Source: an uncultured Flavobacterium sp.
Lineage (GTDB): Bacteria > Bacteroidota > Bacteroidia > Flavobacteriales > Flavobacteriaceae
NCBI RefSeq assembly: GCF_937876455.1
Contig: NZ_CALFIG010000312.1
Coordinates: 1 to 12,647 of the forward strand
DNA: 12,647 nucleotides
Direction: 5' to 3'
Shown here: positions 1 through 7,934 of the stretch, one piece after another
Position numbering within the stretch: position 1 is the stretch's first letter
Layout of the letters: each line of letters opens with the position of its first letter
Made by a program: the position numbers and the translations under genes
Notes under the pieces: model-generated
The model's input: only the letters and a program-made list of their open reading frames with translations
What the model was told of the DNA's origin: nothing
Database searches by the model: none

Positions 1-17
1 TAACACATTTATCGAGT

Positions 18-1163
18 TTATAAATAGCTTTTTCGATGAGCTTTCCACCATCTTTCAGGTATTTCATCTTGACAAGCAGCTAAGTAATCCTCATGTGTAC
101 AAGGTAATAACGTATGATTTGTTGTTTTATTGTATTTGTTTTTTATACTAATTTCTATCCACCATCTTTCAGATCGATTACTTTTATAAAAAACTAATTC
201 TTCTTCTTCAACTAAAACAATGTATTTTAAATAATTGGATTTGTCTTCAAAAGGATATTCCAATGAGCGATAATGATGCCCTTCTATAAAATACCAAATA
301 ATTTGTGCAATGAGATGAAACTCGTTCGCGCTATACATGTGGTTAAAAATACCAAAAGCACTTACTTTATCACTGATTCCTGCATACCGAGCTAGCAAAC
401 ATATTTCTCTTCCGTCAAATCCGTTAGGAAAAAAAGTAAACGAATTTCCTGATTCAGAACTTTTAATGGCTTGTAAGTCTAAACTAATTAAATCAGCATC
501 TCTGAAAACAGGTTCTACAACCGCAGGATTTTTTATTATTTCGCCTAATCGAAAGGCATCAAAGTATAATTTTTCTGCTAAATCAATTTCTTCTTGTGAA
601 TTGTAATAGGTCTGATAACCAATATTACTGTAATTGAATAGATTGGTAGGCTCTTCCACAATTATTTTTGATAAATAGCCGTTCGCTTCAGTACCTTTTT
701 CTTTGGCAAAATCAAATTGATTGTCTATAGCTACTAAATTAACCATTTGCTCTAAGTTGTCATACGCTCTGTACATGGCAAATGTTATGTCTTGTGAGCC
801 TCCAATGATAATAGGTATGATTTTTTTCTTAATCAAGGCCTCGCAAATTGTTTTAACTACAAAATAGGTGTCAGCTATTGATTCACCAGCTACCACATCA
901 CCTAAATCTGCTATGCCTTTTTGCCAATTTCCTGGGTATAAATTGTAAAATTGTTTTCTAAAAGTATCAAAATCAAAATTTTCATTTTCTAATAAAGCTC
1001 CTCTATTTTCATTTACACAAATTAGCGCCAGACTACATAAATCTAGATTTGGAAAGTCGGTGCTAGTATGCATTACAACCTTTTTGCCTAACGTTTGATT
1101 GGACAAATTTTCTACATAGTTTACTATGTTTTCTGAAACGGGTTGTAAAAATTCAAAAGCCAT
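18..1163 (-). CDS. Arginase/formimidoylglutamase-fold protein, probably non-catalytic
   Basis: This 381-residue protein has the length and layout of the ureohydrolase (arginase, agmatinase, formimidoylglutamase) fold. Real enzymes bind two manganese ions through GGDHS, DAHxD and SxDxD motifs. Here these read GGSQD (121-125), DNQFD (147-151) and SLDLQ (227-231). The three aspartates D147, D151 and D229 remain, but both histidines and one aspartate are glutamine (Q124, Q149, Q231). A binuclear metal centre is therefore unlikely, and I infer a structural or binding role rather than amidino hydrolysis. Database names such as 'formimidoylglutamase' probably overstate its activity. The C-terminal part (about 290-381) is rich in Trp and Tyr and lies beyond the core fold. 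The gene starts 6 bases after topA ends on the same strand, so the two are probably co-transcribed. It has no signal peptide and should be cytoplasmic. The fold assignment is firm; the lack of activity is inferred. Confidence 0.85.
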   Translation of the reverse strand: MAFEFLQPVSENIVNYVENLSNQTLGKKVVMHTSTDFPNLDLCSLALICVNENRGALLENENFDFDTFRKQFYNLYPGNWQKGIADLGDVVAGESIADTYFVVKTICEALIKKKIIPIIIGGSQDITFAMYRAYDNLEQMVNLVAIDNQFDFAKEKGTEANGYLSKIIVEEPTNLFNYSNIGYQTYYNSQEEIDLAEKLYFDAFRLGEIIKNPAVVEPVFRDADLISLDLQAIKSSESGNSFTFFPNGFDGREICLLARYAGISDKVSAFGIFNHMYSANEFHLIAQIIWYFIEGHHYRSLEYPFEDKSNYLKYIVLVEEEELVFYKSNRSERWWIEISIKNKYNKTTNHTLLPCTHEDYLAACQDEIPERWWKAHRKSYL

Positions 1164-1169
1164 AAAAGG

Positions 1170-3656
1170 TTATTTCTTTTTAGTAGTTGTTTTTTTTGCT
1201 GTTGCTTTCTTTGCAGGTGTTTTTTTATCTAGTATTTCTTTAATTTGTTCCAAAGATAATTTGGCAACATCTACATCTTTACTCAATTCGATTTTGATTT
1301 TGCCTTTTAGAATGACAGATTTTCCCCAACGTGCTTTTTCTACTCGTATACCTTCGGCTGGCCAATCATGAATAACTTTGTCAATGTCTTTTTGAATTTT
1401 TTCTTCGATAAGTTCGTTTAAATCTGATTGTGAAAGTTGATCAAAATTGTATTTCTTATTTACATTAATAAACAAACCATTCCACTTGATAAAAGGTCCA
1501 AAACGACCTACTCCTTTTTGTACGGGTAGATTGTTATAGGTCCCAATTGGCGCATCAGCTTGTTGCTTTTCACCAATTAATTCTTTGGCACGTTCCAAGG
1601 TTACATCTAGTGGGTCTTCTCCTTTTGCTAATGAAATAAATTGTTTTCCAAAACGTACATAGGGTCCAAATCTACCATTGTTTACTTCAATGGTTTCACC
1701 GTCAAGTTCGCCTACTATTTTAGGTAGTAAAAAAAGATTTAGTGTTTCCTCTAGTGTAATAGTGCTTATGTTTTGGTCTGCCCGTAAGCTTGCAAATTGT
1801 TTTTCGGTATCATCAGCTTCTCCTATTTGTGCCATTGGACCAAATTTCCCTAATCTTACACTTACTTGTTTCCCTGTTTTCGGGTCTTTACCTAATATAC
1901 GCTCGCCTGTTTCTCTTTCGGCATTGTTTTCAACATTGGATACAATCGGGTGAAAATGATTGTAAAAATCACGCATCATTTTACTCCAATCTTCTTTTCC
2001 TTCGGCTATTTCGTCAAAATCTTGTTCCACTTTAGCTGTGAAATTGTAATCTAAAATAGTTTCAAAGTTTTTAACTAAGAAGTCGTTTACAATTCCACCG
2101 ATATCTGTTGGTACTAATTTTCCTTTATCAGAACCAAATGTTTCTTTTAAGTGAGCAGATTTAAGTTCGCCATTTTTTACTATTAATTGGGTATACTTTC
2201 TTTCTGTTCCTTCAAAACTCCCTTTTTCAACATAATTTCTATTGATGATGGTTGAGATAGTTGGAGCATACGTTGAAGGTCGCCCAATACCTAATTCTTC
2301 TAGTTTTTTTACTAAAGAAGCTTCGGTATATCTTGAAGGTGGTCTACTGAAACGTTCGGTTGCAGAGATGAAATTATTTTTTAATTGTTCATTTATTTTT
2401 AATTCGGGTAACATGCCTTCTTGTTCATCATCATCATCGTCATTTCCTTCTAAATACACTTTAAGAAAACCTTCAAATTTGATTACCTCACCGGTTGCTA
2501 CAAATTGTTCATTATGAGAAGAGGCATTGATTTTAACATTTGTGCGTTCTAAGGCCGCATCACTCATTTGGGAAGCAATTGTTCGTTTCCAAATTAAATC
2601 ATATAAACGCGCTTGGTCTCTATCTAAATCAACCGTGTGACGACTCATGTCTGTAGGGCGAATCGCTTCGTGAGCTTCTTGAGCCCCTTTTGATTTAGTT
2701 GAAAAATTTCTTGGCTTACTAAATTCGCTACCATAATAGGAAACAATTTCCGCTTGTGCAGCAGCCATTGCTTCTTGAGAAAGATTTACACTATCTGTTC
2801 TCATGTAGGTTATTAATCCAGCTTCATACAAACGTTGTGCAATTTGCATGGTAATCCCTACGGGTAAATATAATTTTCTTGCCGCTTCTTGTTGCAAGGT
2901 GGAAGTTGTAAAAGGTGCGGCAGGTGATTTTTTTGTGGGTTTGGTTTCTAAATCAGCCACTTTAAAAGTAGCCGAGCTATTTTGCTCTAAAAAGCGTTGG
3001 GCTTCTGCTTGTGTAGTGAAATTTTTAGCTAATTTAGCTTTAACTACTTTTCCAGCTTCATTTGTGAATTCTGCCGCTATGGAAAAACTTGCTTCCGCCT
3101 TAAAGTCTTGTATTTCGCGTTCACGTTCTACAATTAAACGAACCGAAACGGATTGTACTCTTCCTGCAGATAAGCCACCTTTTACTTTTTTCCATAAAAC
3201 AGGTGATAATTCATATCCAACTAAACGGTCTAATACTCTTCGAGCTTGTTGTGCGTTAACTAAATTATAATCAATTCCTCTTGGATTTTCAATCGCTTTT
3301 TGAATGGCTGTCTTGGTGATTTCGTGAAAAACAATACGTTTTGTTTTACTTTTATCTAGTTTTAATTCTTCGGCTAAATGCCACGCAATGGCTTCTCCTT
3401 CTCGGTCTTCATCGGAAGCTAACCAAACTATTTCTGCATTTTTAGCTAAATCTTTTAATTTTTTAACTAATGCTTTTTTATCTGAAGAAACTTCATATTT
3501 TGGTTTAAAGTCATTCGCCACATCTACCCCAATCTCTTTTGAAGGTAAATCTGCAATGTGCCCATAACTGGACTCTACTTGATACTCTTTACCTAAAAAT
3601 TTTTCGATAGTTTTTGCCTTTGCTGGCGACTCCACGATGACTAAATTCTTTGCCAT
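1170..3656 (-). CDS. topA: DNA topoisomerase I (type IA)
   Basis: TopA relaxes negative supercoils by passing one DNA strand through a transient break. I choose the start at 3656, giving 828 residues that begin MAKNLVIVESP. An upstream in-frame ATG at 3704 would add 16 residues, but it lies upstream of the likely transcription start. The Toprim domain holds E9 (VESPAKAKTIEKF) and the acidic triad in ASDEDREGE (D82, D84, E86). The active-site tyrosine is Y284 in GLITYMRTDS, and LGIGRPSTYA at about 455-464 is another type IA hallmark. Residues about 585-805 carry repeated glycine-aromatic units (GKFGPMAQIG, GRFGPYVRFG, GRFGPFIKW, RWGKSVILKG), the C-terminal repeat type of topoisomerase I. There is no cysteine in the 828 residues, so the four-cysteine zinc fingers of E. 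coli TopA are absent. A run of five aspartates (about 406-410) and a Lys/Thr/Ala-rich tail, perhaps DNA-binding, are also visible. The arginase-fold gene follows directly. Confidence 0.97.
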   Translation of the reverse strand: MAKNLVIVESPAKAKTIEKFLGKEYQVESSYGHIADLPSKEIGVDVANDFKPKYEVSSDKKALVKKLKDLAKNAEIVWLASDEDREGEAIAWHLAEELKLDKSKTKRIVFHEITKTAIQKAIENPRGIDYNLVNAQQARRVLDRLVGYELSPVLWKKVKGGLSAGRVQSVSVRLIVEREREIQDFKAEASFSIAAEFTNEAGKVVKAKLAKNFTTQAEAQRFLEQNSSATFKVADLETKPTKKSPAAPFTTSTLQQEAARKLYLPVGITMQIAQRLYEAGLITYMRTDSVNLSQEAMAAAQAEIVSYYGSEFSKPRNFSTKSKGAQEAHEAIRPTDMSRHTVDLDRDQARLYDLIWKRTIASQMSDAALERTNVKINASSHNEQFVATGEVIKFEGFLKVYLEGNDDDDDEQEGMLPELKINEQLKNNFISATERFSRPPSRYTEASLVKKLEELGIGRPSTYAPTISTIINRNYVEKGSFEGTERKYTQLIVKNGELKSAHLKETFGSDKGKLVPTDIGGIVNDFLVKNFETILDYNFTAKVEQDFDEIAEGKEDWSKMMRDFYNHFHPIVSNVENNAERETGERILGKDPKTGKQVSVRLGKFGPMAQIGEADDTEKQFASLRADQNISTITLEETLNLFLLPKIVGELDGETIEVNNGRFGPYVRFGKQFISLAKGEDPLDVTLERAKELIGEKQQADAPIGTYNNLPVQKGVGRFGPFIKWNGLFINVNKKYNFDQLSQSDLNELIEEKIQKDIDKVIHDWPAEGIRVEKARWGKSVILKGKIKIELSKDVDVAKLSLEQIKEILDKKTPAKKATAKKTTTKKK

Positions 3657-3675
3657 TTTCACTTTTTTGATGCGA

Positions 3676-3683
3676 CAAAAGTA
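3676..3683 (-). promoter_or_regulatory. Bacteroidota-type -7 element for topA
   Basis: Read on the minus strand this is TACTTTTG, an exact match to the Bacteroidota -7 consensus TAnnTTTG. It would start transcription near 3670, about 13 bases before the ATG at 3656. That excludes the longer reading frame from 3704. I find no clear TTG at the -33 position, so the assignment is only moderate. Confidence 0.5.
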
Positions 3684-3767
3684 GAAGTTTTTTTTTAGAT
3701 ACATATATAGGTGTGATTTTTTTATTTTTAAAATTGATTTTTTATAGCAAATAAAAAACCTGCCAAC

Positions 3768-3799
3768 TTGTCATAAAATGAAATTTAGTATTATCTTTG
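3768..3799 (+). promoter_or_regulatory. Bacteroidota-type promoter for miaB
   Basis: TTG at 3768-3770 and TATCTTTG at 3792-3799 are separated by 21 bases. This fits the flavobacterial housekeeping promoter TTG-N(17-23)-TAnnTTTG. Transcription would start near 3805, a short leader before the ATG at 3828. Together with the topA element it makes the 3657-3827 gap a divergent promoter region. Confidence 0.65.
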
Positions 3800-3827
3800 C
3801 TATCCCAATTTTATAGTGAAAAAGAAA

Positions 3828-5279
3828 ATGGAAGAAAAGATAATTGATGAAAATAAACAAGGAACAAGTTTAGTTACCGATCAAAAAGAAACCAATCAAA
3901 AGAAATTATTCATTGAAAGCTATGGTTGTCAAATGAATTTTTCTGATAGCGAAATTGTAGCTTCTATTTTGGCTGAACAAGGCTATAATACAACTCAGAA
4001 TTTAGAAGAAGCAGATTTAGTATTAGTTAACACGTGTTCTATAAGAGATAAAGCAGAGCAAACAGTTAGAAAACGCTTGCAAGAATACAATGCCATCAAA
4101 AAAATTAATCCAACTATGAAAGTGGGTGTTTTAGGATGTATGGCTGAACGTTTGAAAGAAAAATTTTTGGACGAAGAAAAAATTGTAGATATGGTTGTAG
4201 GACCAGATGCCTACAAAGATATTCCTAATTTATTGAAAGATGTTGATGAAGGTCGTGATGCCATTAATGTTATTCTTTCAAAAGAAGAAACTTATGGAGA
4301 TATTCAACCCGTTCGTTTAAGCAGTAATGGTGTTTCTGCGTTTGTTTCGATTACCCGTGGATGTGATAACATGTGTACGTTTTGTGTAGTTCCGTTTACC
4401 AGAGGAAGAGAACGTAGCCGCGAACCAGAGAGCATTCTTCAGGAAATTCAAGATTTATGGGATAAAGGTTTTAAAGAAGTTACGTTATTAGGCCAAAATG
4501 TAGACAGTTATTTATGGTATGGAGGAGGCTTAAAAAAAGATTTTGATAAAGCTTCTGATATACAAAAAGCCACTGCGGTTGATTTTGCGCAATTGTTAGA
4601 TAGATGTGCGACTCAATTTCCAAAAATGCGTTTTCGTTTTTCTACTTCAAATCCACAAGATATGCATATTGAAGTGATTGAAGTAATGGCAAAGCACCAC
4701 AATATTTGTAAATATATTCACTTGCCTGTACAATCTGGAAGTACCAGAATTTTGGAGGCAATGAATCGTCAACATACCAGAGAAGAGTATATCGCTTTAG
4801 TAGATAAAATATATGAAATCATTCCTGATATTTCTTTATCGCAAGATATGATTGCTGGTTTTCCTACAGAAACAGAAGAAGACCATCAAGATACATTAAG
4901 TTTAATGGAACATTGTAAGTATGATTTCGGGTTTATGTTTGCTTATTCTGAAAGACCAGGAACATTAGCCGCTAGAAAAATGGAAGATGATATTCCTGAA
5001 ACGGTTAAGAAAAGAAGATTAAATGAAATTATAGATTTACAACAAAAAATGGCTTTAGAACGTACGAAACGTTTTGTAGGTCAAGTAGTGGAAGTATTAG
5101 TAGAAAAAGATTCAAAACGTTCAGATAAACATTGGTCGGGTAGAAATTCACAAAATACAGTTGTTGTTTTTCCAAAAGAAAATTATAAACCAGGTGATTT
5201 TGTAAATGTTAAAATTACAGATTGTACTACAGCTACTCTGATAGGAGAGGCTGTTGGTTATTCTGAGCGAATGAATTAA
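3828..5279 (+). CDS. miaB: tRNA-2-methylthio-N6-dimethylallyladenosine synthase
   Basis: MiaB is a radical SAM enzyme that adds a methylthio group to i6A at position 37 of tRNAs reading UNN codons, giving ms2i6A. I choose ATG at 3828 (483 residues). A GTG at 3816 is also open and would add four residues, but it lies only about ten bases from the predicted transcription start. The N-terminal methylthiotransferase domain has its three cluster cysteines at C34 (SYGCQMNFSDSE), C70 (NTCSIRDKA) and C104 (LGCMAERL). The radical SAM motif is C179-x3-C183-x2-C186 in TRGCDNMCTFCVVPF. A TRAM-like beta domain covers about the last 70 residues (FVGQVVEVLVE and after). A loop containing DSYLWYGGG and a lysine/aspartate-rich stretch is longer than in E. 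coli MiaB. All catalytic cysteines are present. The substrate i6A needs a MiaA; the miaA in this window probably belongs to a different organism. Confidence 0.97.
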   Translation: MEEKIIDENKQGTSLVTDQKETNQKKLFIESYGCQMNFSDSEIVASILAEQGYNTTQNLEEADLVLVNTCSIRDKAEQTVRKRLQEYNAIKKINPTMKVGVLGCMAERLKEKFLDEEKIVDMVVGPDAYKDIPNLLKDVDEGRDAINVILSKEETYGDIQPVRLSSNGVSAFVSITRGCDNMCTFCVVPFTRGRERSREPESILQEIQDLWDKGFKEVTLLGQNVDSYLWYGGGLKKDFDKASDIQKATAVDFAQLLDRCATQFPKMRFRFSTSNPQDMHIEVIEVMAKHHNICKYIHLPVQSGSTRILEAMNRQHTREEYIALVDKIYEIIPDISLSQDMIAGFPTETEEDHQDTLSLMEHCKYDFGFMFAYSERPGTLAARKMEDDIPETVKKRRLNEIIDLQQKMALERTKRFVGQVVEVLVEKDSKRSDKHWSGRNSQNTVVVFPKENYKPGDFVNVKITDCTTATLIGEAVGYSERMN

Positions 5280-5288
5280 ATTTATTTT

Positions 5289-5343
5289 AAGTTTCATGTC
5301 TAATAGTTTTATATTAACTTGTTAAACCTGAAACCTGAAACTT
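5289..5343. repeat. Imperfect dyad with tandem CTGAAAC units between miaB and the regulator
   Basis: The 11 bases at 5289-5299 (AAGTTTCATGT) pair with 5333-5343 (ACCTGAAACTT) with one mismatch. Pairing extends outward through A/T bases if one bulge is allowed. The right arm lies in a short tandem repeat of the unit CTGAAAC (about 5328-5341). The loop is about 33 bases, too long for a classical terminator. It may be an operator-like dyad, an attenuator, or simply an intergenic repeat. There is no U-run directly after it. Confidence 0.35.
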
Positions 5344-5355
5344 TAAACTAAAAAA

Positions 5356-6624
5356 ATGGAGTCAGTTCAAAACATAAAACAACGCTTTGAGATTATTGGG
5401 AACGATCCTAAATTAAATCGAGCTGTAGAGAAAGCAATGCAGGTTGCACCTACAGATATTTCTGTATTGGTTACAGGTGAAAGTGGTGTAGGTAAAGAAA
5501 GTATTCCAAAAATTATTCATGCACTTTCTCATCGCAAACACGGCAAATATATAGCTGTAAACTGTGGCGCTATTCCTGAAGGGACAATTGATAGTGAGTT
5601 GTTTGGACATGAAAAAGGATCCTTTACAGGGGCTACATCTGCACGAGAAGGGTATTTCGAGGTGGCTAATGGAGGAACTATTTTTCTTGATGAAGTGGGT
5701 GAGTTACCCTTAACGACTCAAGTAAGATTGCTTCGTGTATTAGAAAATGGTGAATTCATAAAAGTTGGTTCTTCTCAAGTCCAAAAAACAAATGTTCGAA
5801 TAGTAGCGGCTACAAACGTTAATATGATAGAAGCCATTGAAAAAGGAAAATTTAGAGAAGATTTATATTATCGTTTGAGCACAGTAGAAATACAACTACC
5901 TGCACTTCGTGAACGTAAAGATGATATTCATCTTTTATTTAGAAAATTTGCAGCCGATTTTGCACATAAATATAAAATGCCGTCCATTAAATTATCGGAG
6001 GAAGCAGTCCGTTATTTATTGCATTACAGATGGAGTGGAAATATTCGTCAGTTGAGAAATGTAGCAGAGCAAATATCTGTATTGGAAACGAATAGAGAAA
6101 TAGGATTAACTACGTTACAATCATATTTACCAGAAAATGAAAAAAGTTTACCACAAGTTGTAGGCGAAAAGAAAAGTGCAAGTGATTTTAGTACAGAAAG
6201 AGAAATTTTGTATAAAGTACTTTTTGATATGAAAAATGATTTGAATGACTTGAAAAAACTCACATTAGAATTAATGCAAAATGGTGTGGCTAAAGTTCAA
6301 GAAACGAATAAATCATTGATTCAAAAAATATATGGCACAACTGACGAAAAAAATACTATTTTTGAAGAACGAAATAAAATGCAATTAGTACCCGTTGAAG
6401 AAGAAATAGAGCAAGAGGAGTTTCATGATGAAGACGAAGAAAATGGGAATTATTTATTCGCTGAAGCCATAGAGGAAGAAGAAACACTGAGTTTAGAAGC
6501 TAAAGAATTAGAAATGATTAAGAAAGCTTTAGAAAAAAATAAAGGGAAACGAAAAGCCGCAGCAGATGAATTAGGTATTTCGGAGCGCACCTTATACAGA
6601 AAAATTAAACAATTTGACTTGTAA
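5356..6624 (+). CDS. Sigma-54-dependent transcriptional activator (AAA+ and Fis-type HTH, no receiver domain)
   Basis: This 422-residue protein is a bacterial enhancer-binding protein that would use ATP hydrolysis to open sigma-54 RNA polymerase complexes. The AAA+ domain starts almost at the N-terminus, with Walker A GESGVGKE (41-48), sigma-54 contact loop GSFTGA (88-93, usually GAFTGA), Walker B GTIFLDEVGEL (107-117), sensor I VAATN (150-154), arginine-finger region FREDLYYRL (167-175) and sensor II WSGNIRQLRNV (226-236). There is no receiver, GAF or PAS domain, so like PspF it is probably controlled by a protein partner. Between the AAA+ core and the HTH lie about 130 residues, with a possible coiled coil (281-325) and a strongly acidic patch (about 348-377). 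The Fis-like helix-turn-helix is at 384-420 (KRKAAADELGISERTLYRKIKQF). It leads a tight run with an LptE-like gene and secG, which suggests a link to the envelope. Its target genes are not visible from sequence alone. Confidence 0.93.
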   Translation: MESVQNIKQRFEIIGNDPKLNRAVEKAMQVAPTDISVLVTGESGVGKESIPKIIHALSHRKHGKYIAVNCGAIPEGTIDSELFGHEKGSFTGATSAREGYFEVANGGTIFLDEVGELPLTTQVRLLRVLENGEFIKVGSSQVQKTNVRIVAATNVNMIEAIEKGKFREDLYYRLSTVEIQLPALRERKDDIHLLFRKFAADFAHKYKMPSIKLSEEAVRYLLHYRWSGNIRQLRNVAEQISVLETNREIGLTTLQSYLPENEKSLPQVVGEKKSASDFSTEREILYKVLFDMKNDLNDLKKLTLELMQNGVAKVQETNKSLIQKIYGTTDEKNTIFEERNKMQLVPVEEEIEQEEFHDEDEENGNYLFAEAIEEEETLSLEAKELEMIKKALEKNKGKRKAAADELGISERTLYRKIKQFDL

Positions 6625-6625
6625 A

Positions 6626-7129
6626 ATGAAATCGTTAAAAAAATATATAGTACTTGCGTTGTCACTCACATTAGTTGGATGCAACGTAAAATATAATTTT
6701 ACAGGTACTGGAAAAATAGATGCTAAAACATTTCAAGTAAATTATTTTCAAAACATGGCAGACATTGTTGAGCCAGGAATTGAGCGAACATTTACACAAA
6801 AATTACAAAATACCATTCTAAACCAAACGAATTTAAATTTGGTTTCTACTAATGGCGATTTACTTTATGAAGGTGAAATTGTAGAATACAGGATTACACC
6901 TATGGCAGCAACTTCTGAGCAACAAGCAGCACAAAATAGAATGACAATTACAGTTAATGTAAGGTATTCAAATAAAAATAAAGAAGACGATAACTTTGAA
7001 AAAAGATTTTCATTTTTCTTCGATTTTGATGCTTCGGTTCTTCCTGCAACAATTCTAAACAAGGCTCTAGATGAAATTTATGAGCGTATTACACAAGATA
7101 TCTTTAATGAATCTTTAGCAAAATGGTAA
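6626..7129 (+). CDS. lptE: LptE-like outer-membrane LPS-assembly lipoprotein
   Basis: This 167-residue lipoprotein resembles the Bacteroidota form of LptE, the partner that plugs the LptD barrel and helps place lipopolysaccharide on the outer leaflet. The ATG at 6626 gives a classic lipoprotein signal: MKSLKK, a hydrophobic stretch (7-16), then the lipobox LVGC with acylated C19. A TTG at 6614 would add four residues and overlap the regulator, so I reject it. After C19 come YNFTGTGKIDAKTFQVNYFQN, beta-strand-rich segments and QNRMTITVNVRYSNK, a pattern I recognise from Bacteroidota LptE-family proteins. It ends in ITQDIFNESLAKW. The start is one base after the regulator's stop codon, so the two are almost surely co-transcribed. 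The family call is good; the gene symbol is by family analogy. Confidence 0.85.
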   Translation: MKSLKKYIVLALSLTLVGCNVKYNFTGTGKIDAKTFQVNYFQNMADIVEPGIERTFTQKLQNTILNQTNLNLVSTNGDLLYEGEIVEYRITPMAATSEQQAAQNRMTITVNVRYSNKNKEDDNFEKRFSFFFDFDASVLPATILNKALDEIYERITQDIFNESLAKW

Positions 7130-7133
7130 GATA

Positions 7134-7928
7134 ATGAGTAGTAACGATTATTTATATCTTCTTAATAACTCTCGCGGCATCAATGATAAACAAACATTGT
7201 TGTTAGAAACGATTGTTCATGAATTTCCTTTTTTTCAAAGTGCAAGAGCGTTGTATTTAAAGGGCTTATACAATCAAGATAGTTTTAGATATAATTATGA
7301 GTTAAAAAAAACAGCGGCTCATACCACAGATAGAAGTGTGTTGTTTGATTTTATCTCGTCAGATGATTTTAAAGTTTTTCAAAAAGAAAATTATGACCGC
7401 ATTCAAGCTGCCTTGCAAAGTATTGAAGTTAATGAGTTTGAATATGTTGAAGATACTACCACGTCAGAAGTTCGCTTGACGGTTTCGGAAGACGCTACTA
7501 TAACTTCACAAGCTGAGAAAAGGTTAGAAATAGGAAAGCCTTTAGCATTTGAAAAAAATGAAACGCATTCGTTTAATGAATGGTTACAATTGTCAAAATT
7601 TACACCCATTGAGCGATTAGAAGCTGAAAAACCTTCGCAAAATAAATTAGAGATTGAAAAAAAATTCGAACTAATTGAAAAATTTATTGAAGCCAGTCCA
7701 AAAATTTCTCCAACAAAAGAATCTTTGCCAGAGCCTATAAATATTGCTAGAAGCAATGAAACATCTTCGTCAATAATGACCGAAACATTAGCAAAAATAT
7801 ATTTGGAACAAAAAAAATATGCTAAAGCTATACAAGCTTATGAAATATTAATTTTGAAATATCCAGAAAAAAGTAGTTTCTTTGCAGACCGAATTAAAGA
7901 TATAAAAATTTTACAACAAAATAATTAA
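7134..7928 (+). CDS. Unnamed protein with a C-terminal TPR-like helical pair
   Basis: I do not recognise a named family for this 264-residue protein. No signal peptide or membrane segment is visible, so it is probably cytoplasmic. The N-terminal half begins NDYLYLLNNSRGINDKQ and has HEFPFFQSARALYLKGLYNQ, which looks helical and repeat-like. The middle (about 95-210) is acidic, Ser/Thr/Lys/Glu-rich and probably disordered. Residues about 219-252 (LAKIYLEQKKYAKAIQAYE and following) fit one tetratricopeptide repeat, usually a protein-binding unit. It starts 4 bases after the LptE-like gene and ends 6 bases before secG, so it belongs to this operon. A role in envelope assembly or export as an adaptor is a guess from position only. 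Confidence 0.85.
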   Translation: MSSNDYLYLLNNSRGINDKQTLLLETIVHEFPFFQSARALYLKGLYNQDSFRYNYELKKTAAHTTDRSVLFDFISSDDFKVFQKENYDRIQAALQSIEVNEFEYVEDTTTSEVRLTVSEDATITSQAEKRLEIGKPLAFEKNETHSFNEWLQLSKFTPIERLEAEKPSQNKLEIEKKFELIEKFIEASPKISPTKESLPEPINIARSNETSSSIMTETLAKIYLEQKKYAKAIQAYEILILKYPEKSSFFADRIKDIKILQQNN

Positions 7929-7934
7929 CAGAAA

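Noticed and set aside
2426..2443. A short CAT/TCA microsatellite
   Set aside because: It is the reverse of the aspartate codons in the five-Asp run of TopA and is too short to count as a repeat feature.
2848..3270. A 140-codon plus-strand frame opposite topA
   Set aside because: It lies fully inside topA on the other strand, its product has no recognisable pattern, and topA's coding constraint explains it.
3657..3704. A 16-residue N-terminal extension of TopA
   Set aside because: The TACTTTTG element at 3676-3683 lies inside it and would place the transcription start downstream of that ATG. TopA proteins normally begin near MAKNLVIVESPAKA.
7403..7756. A 117-codon minus-strand frame opposite the TPR-like gene
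   Set aside because: It overlaps the low-complexity middle of a gene in a tight operon. Its Ser/Phe/Asn-rich product is what the reverse of a Glu/Lys-rich stretch gives.
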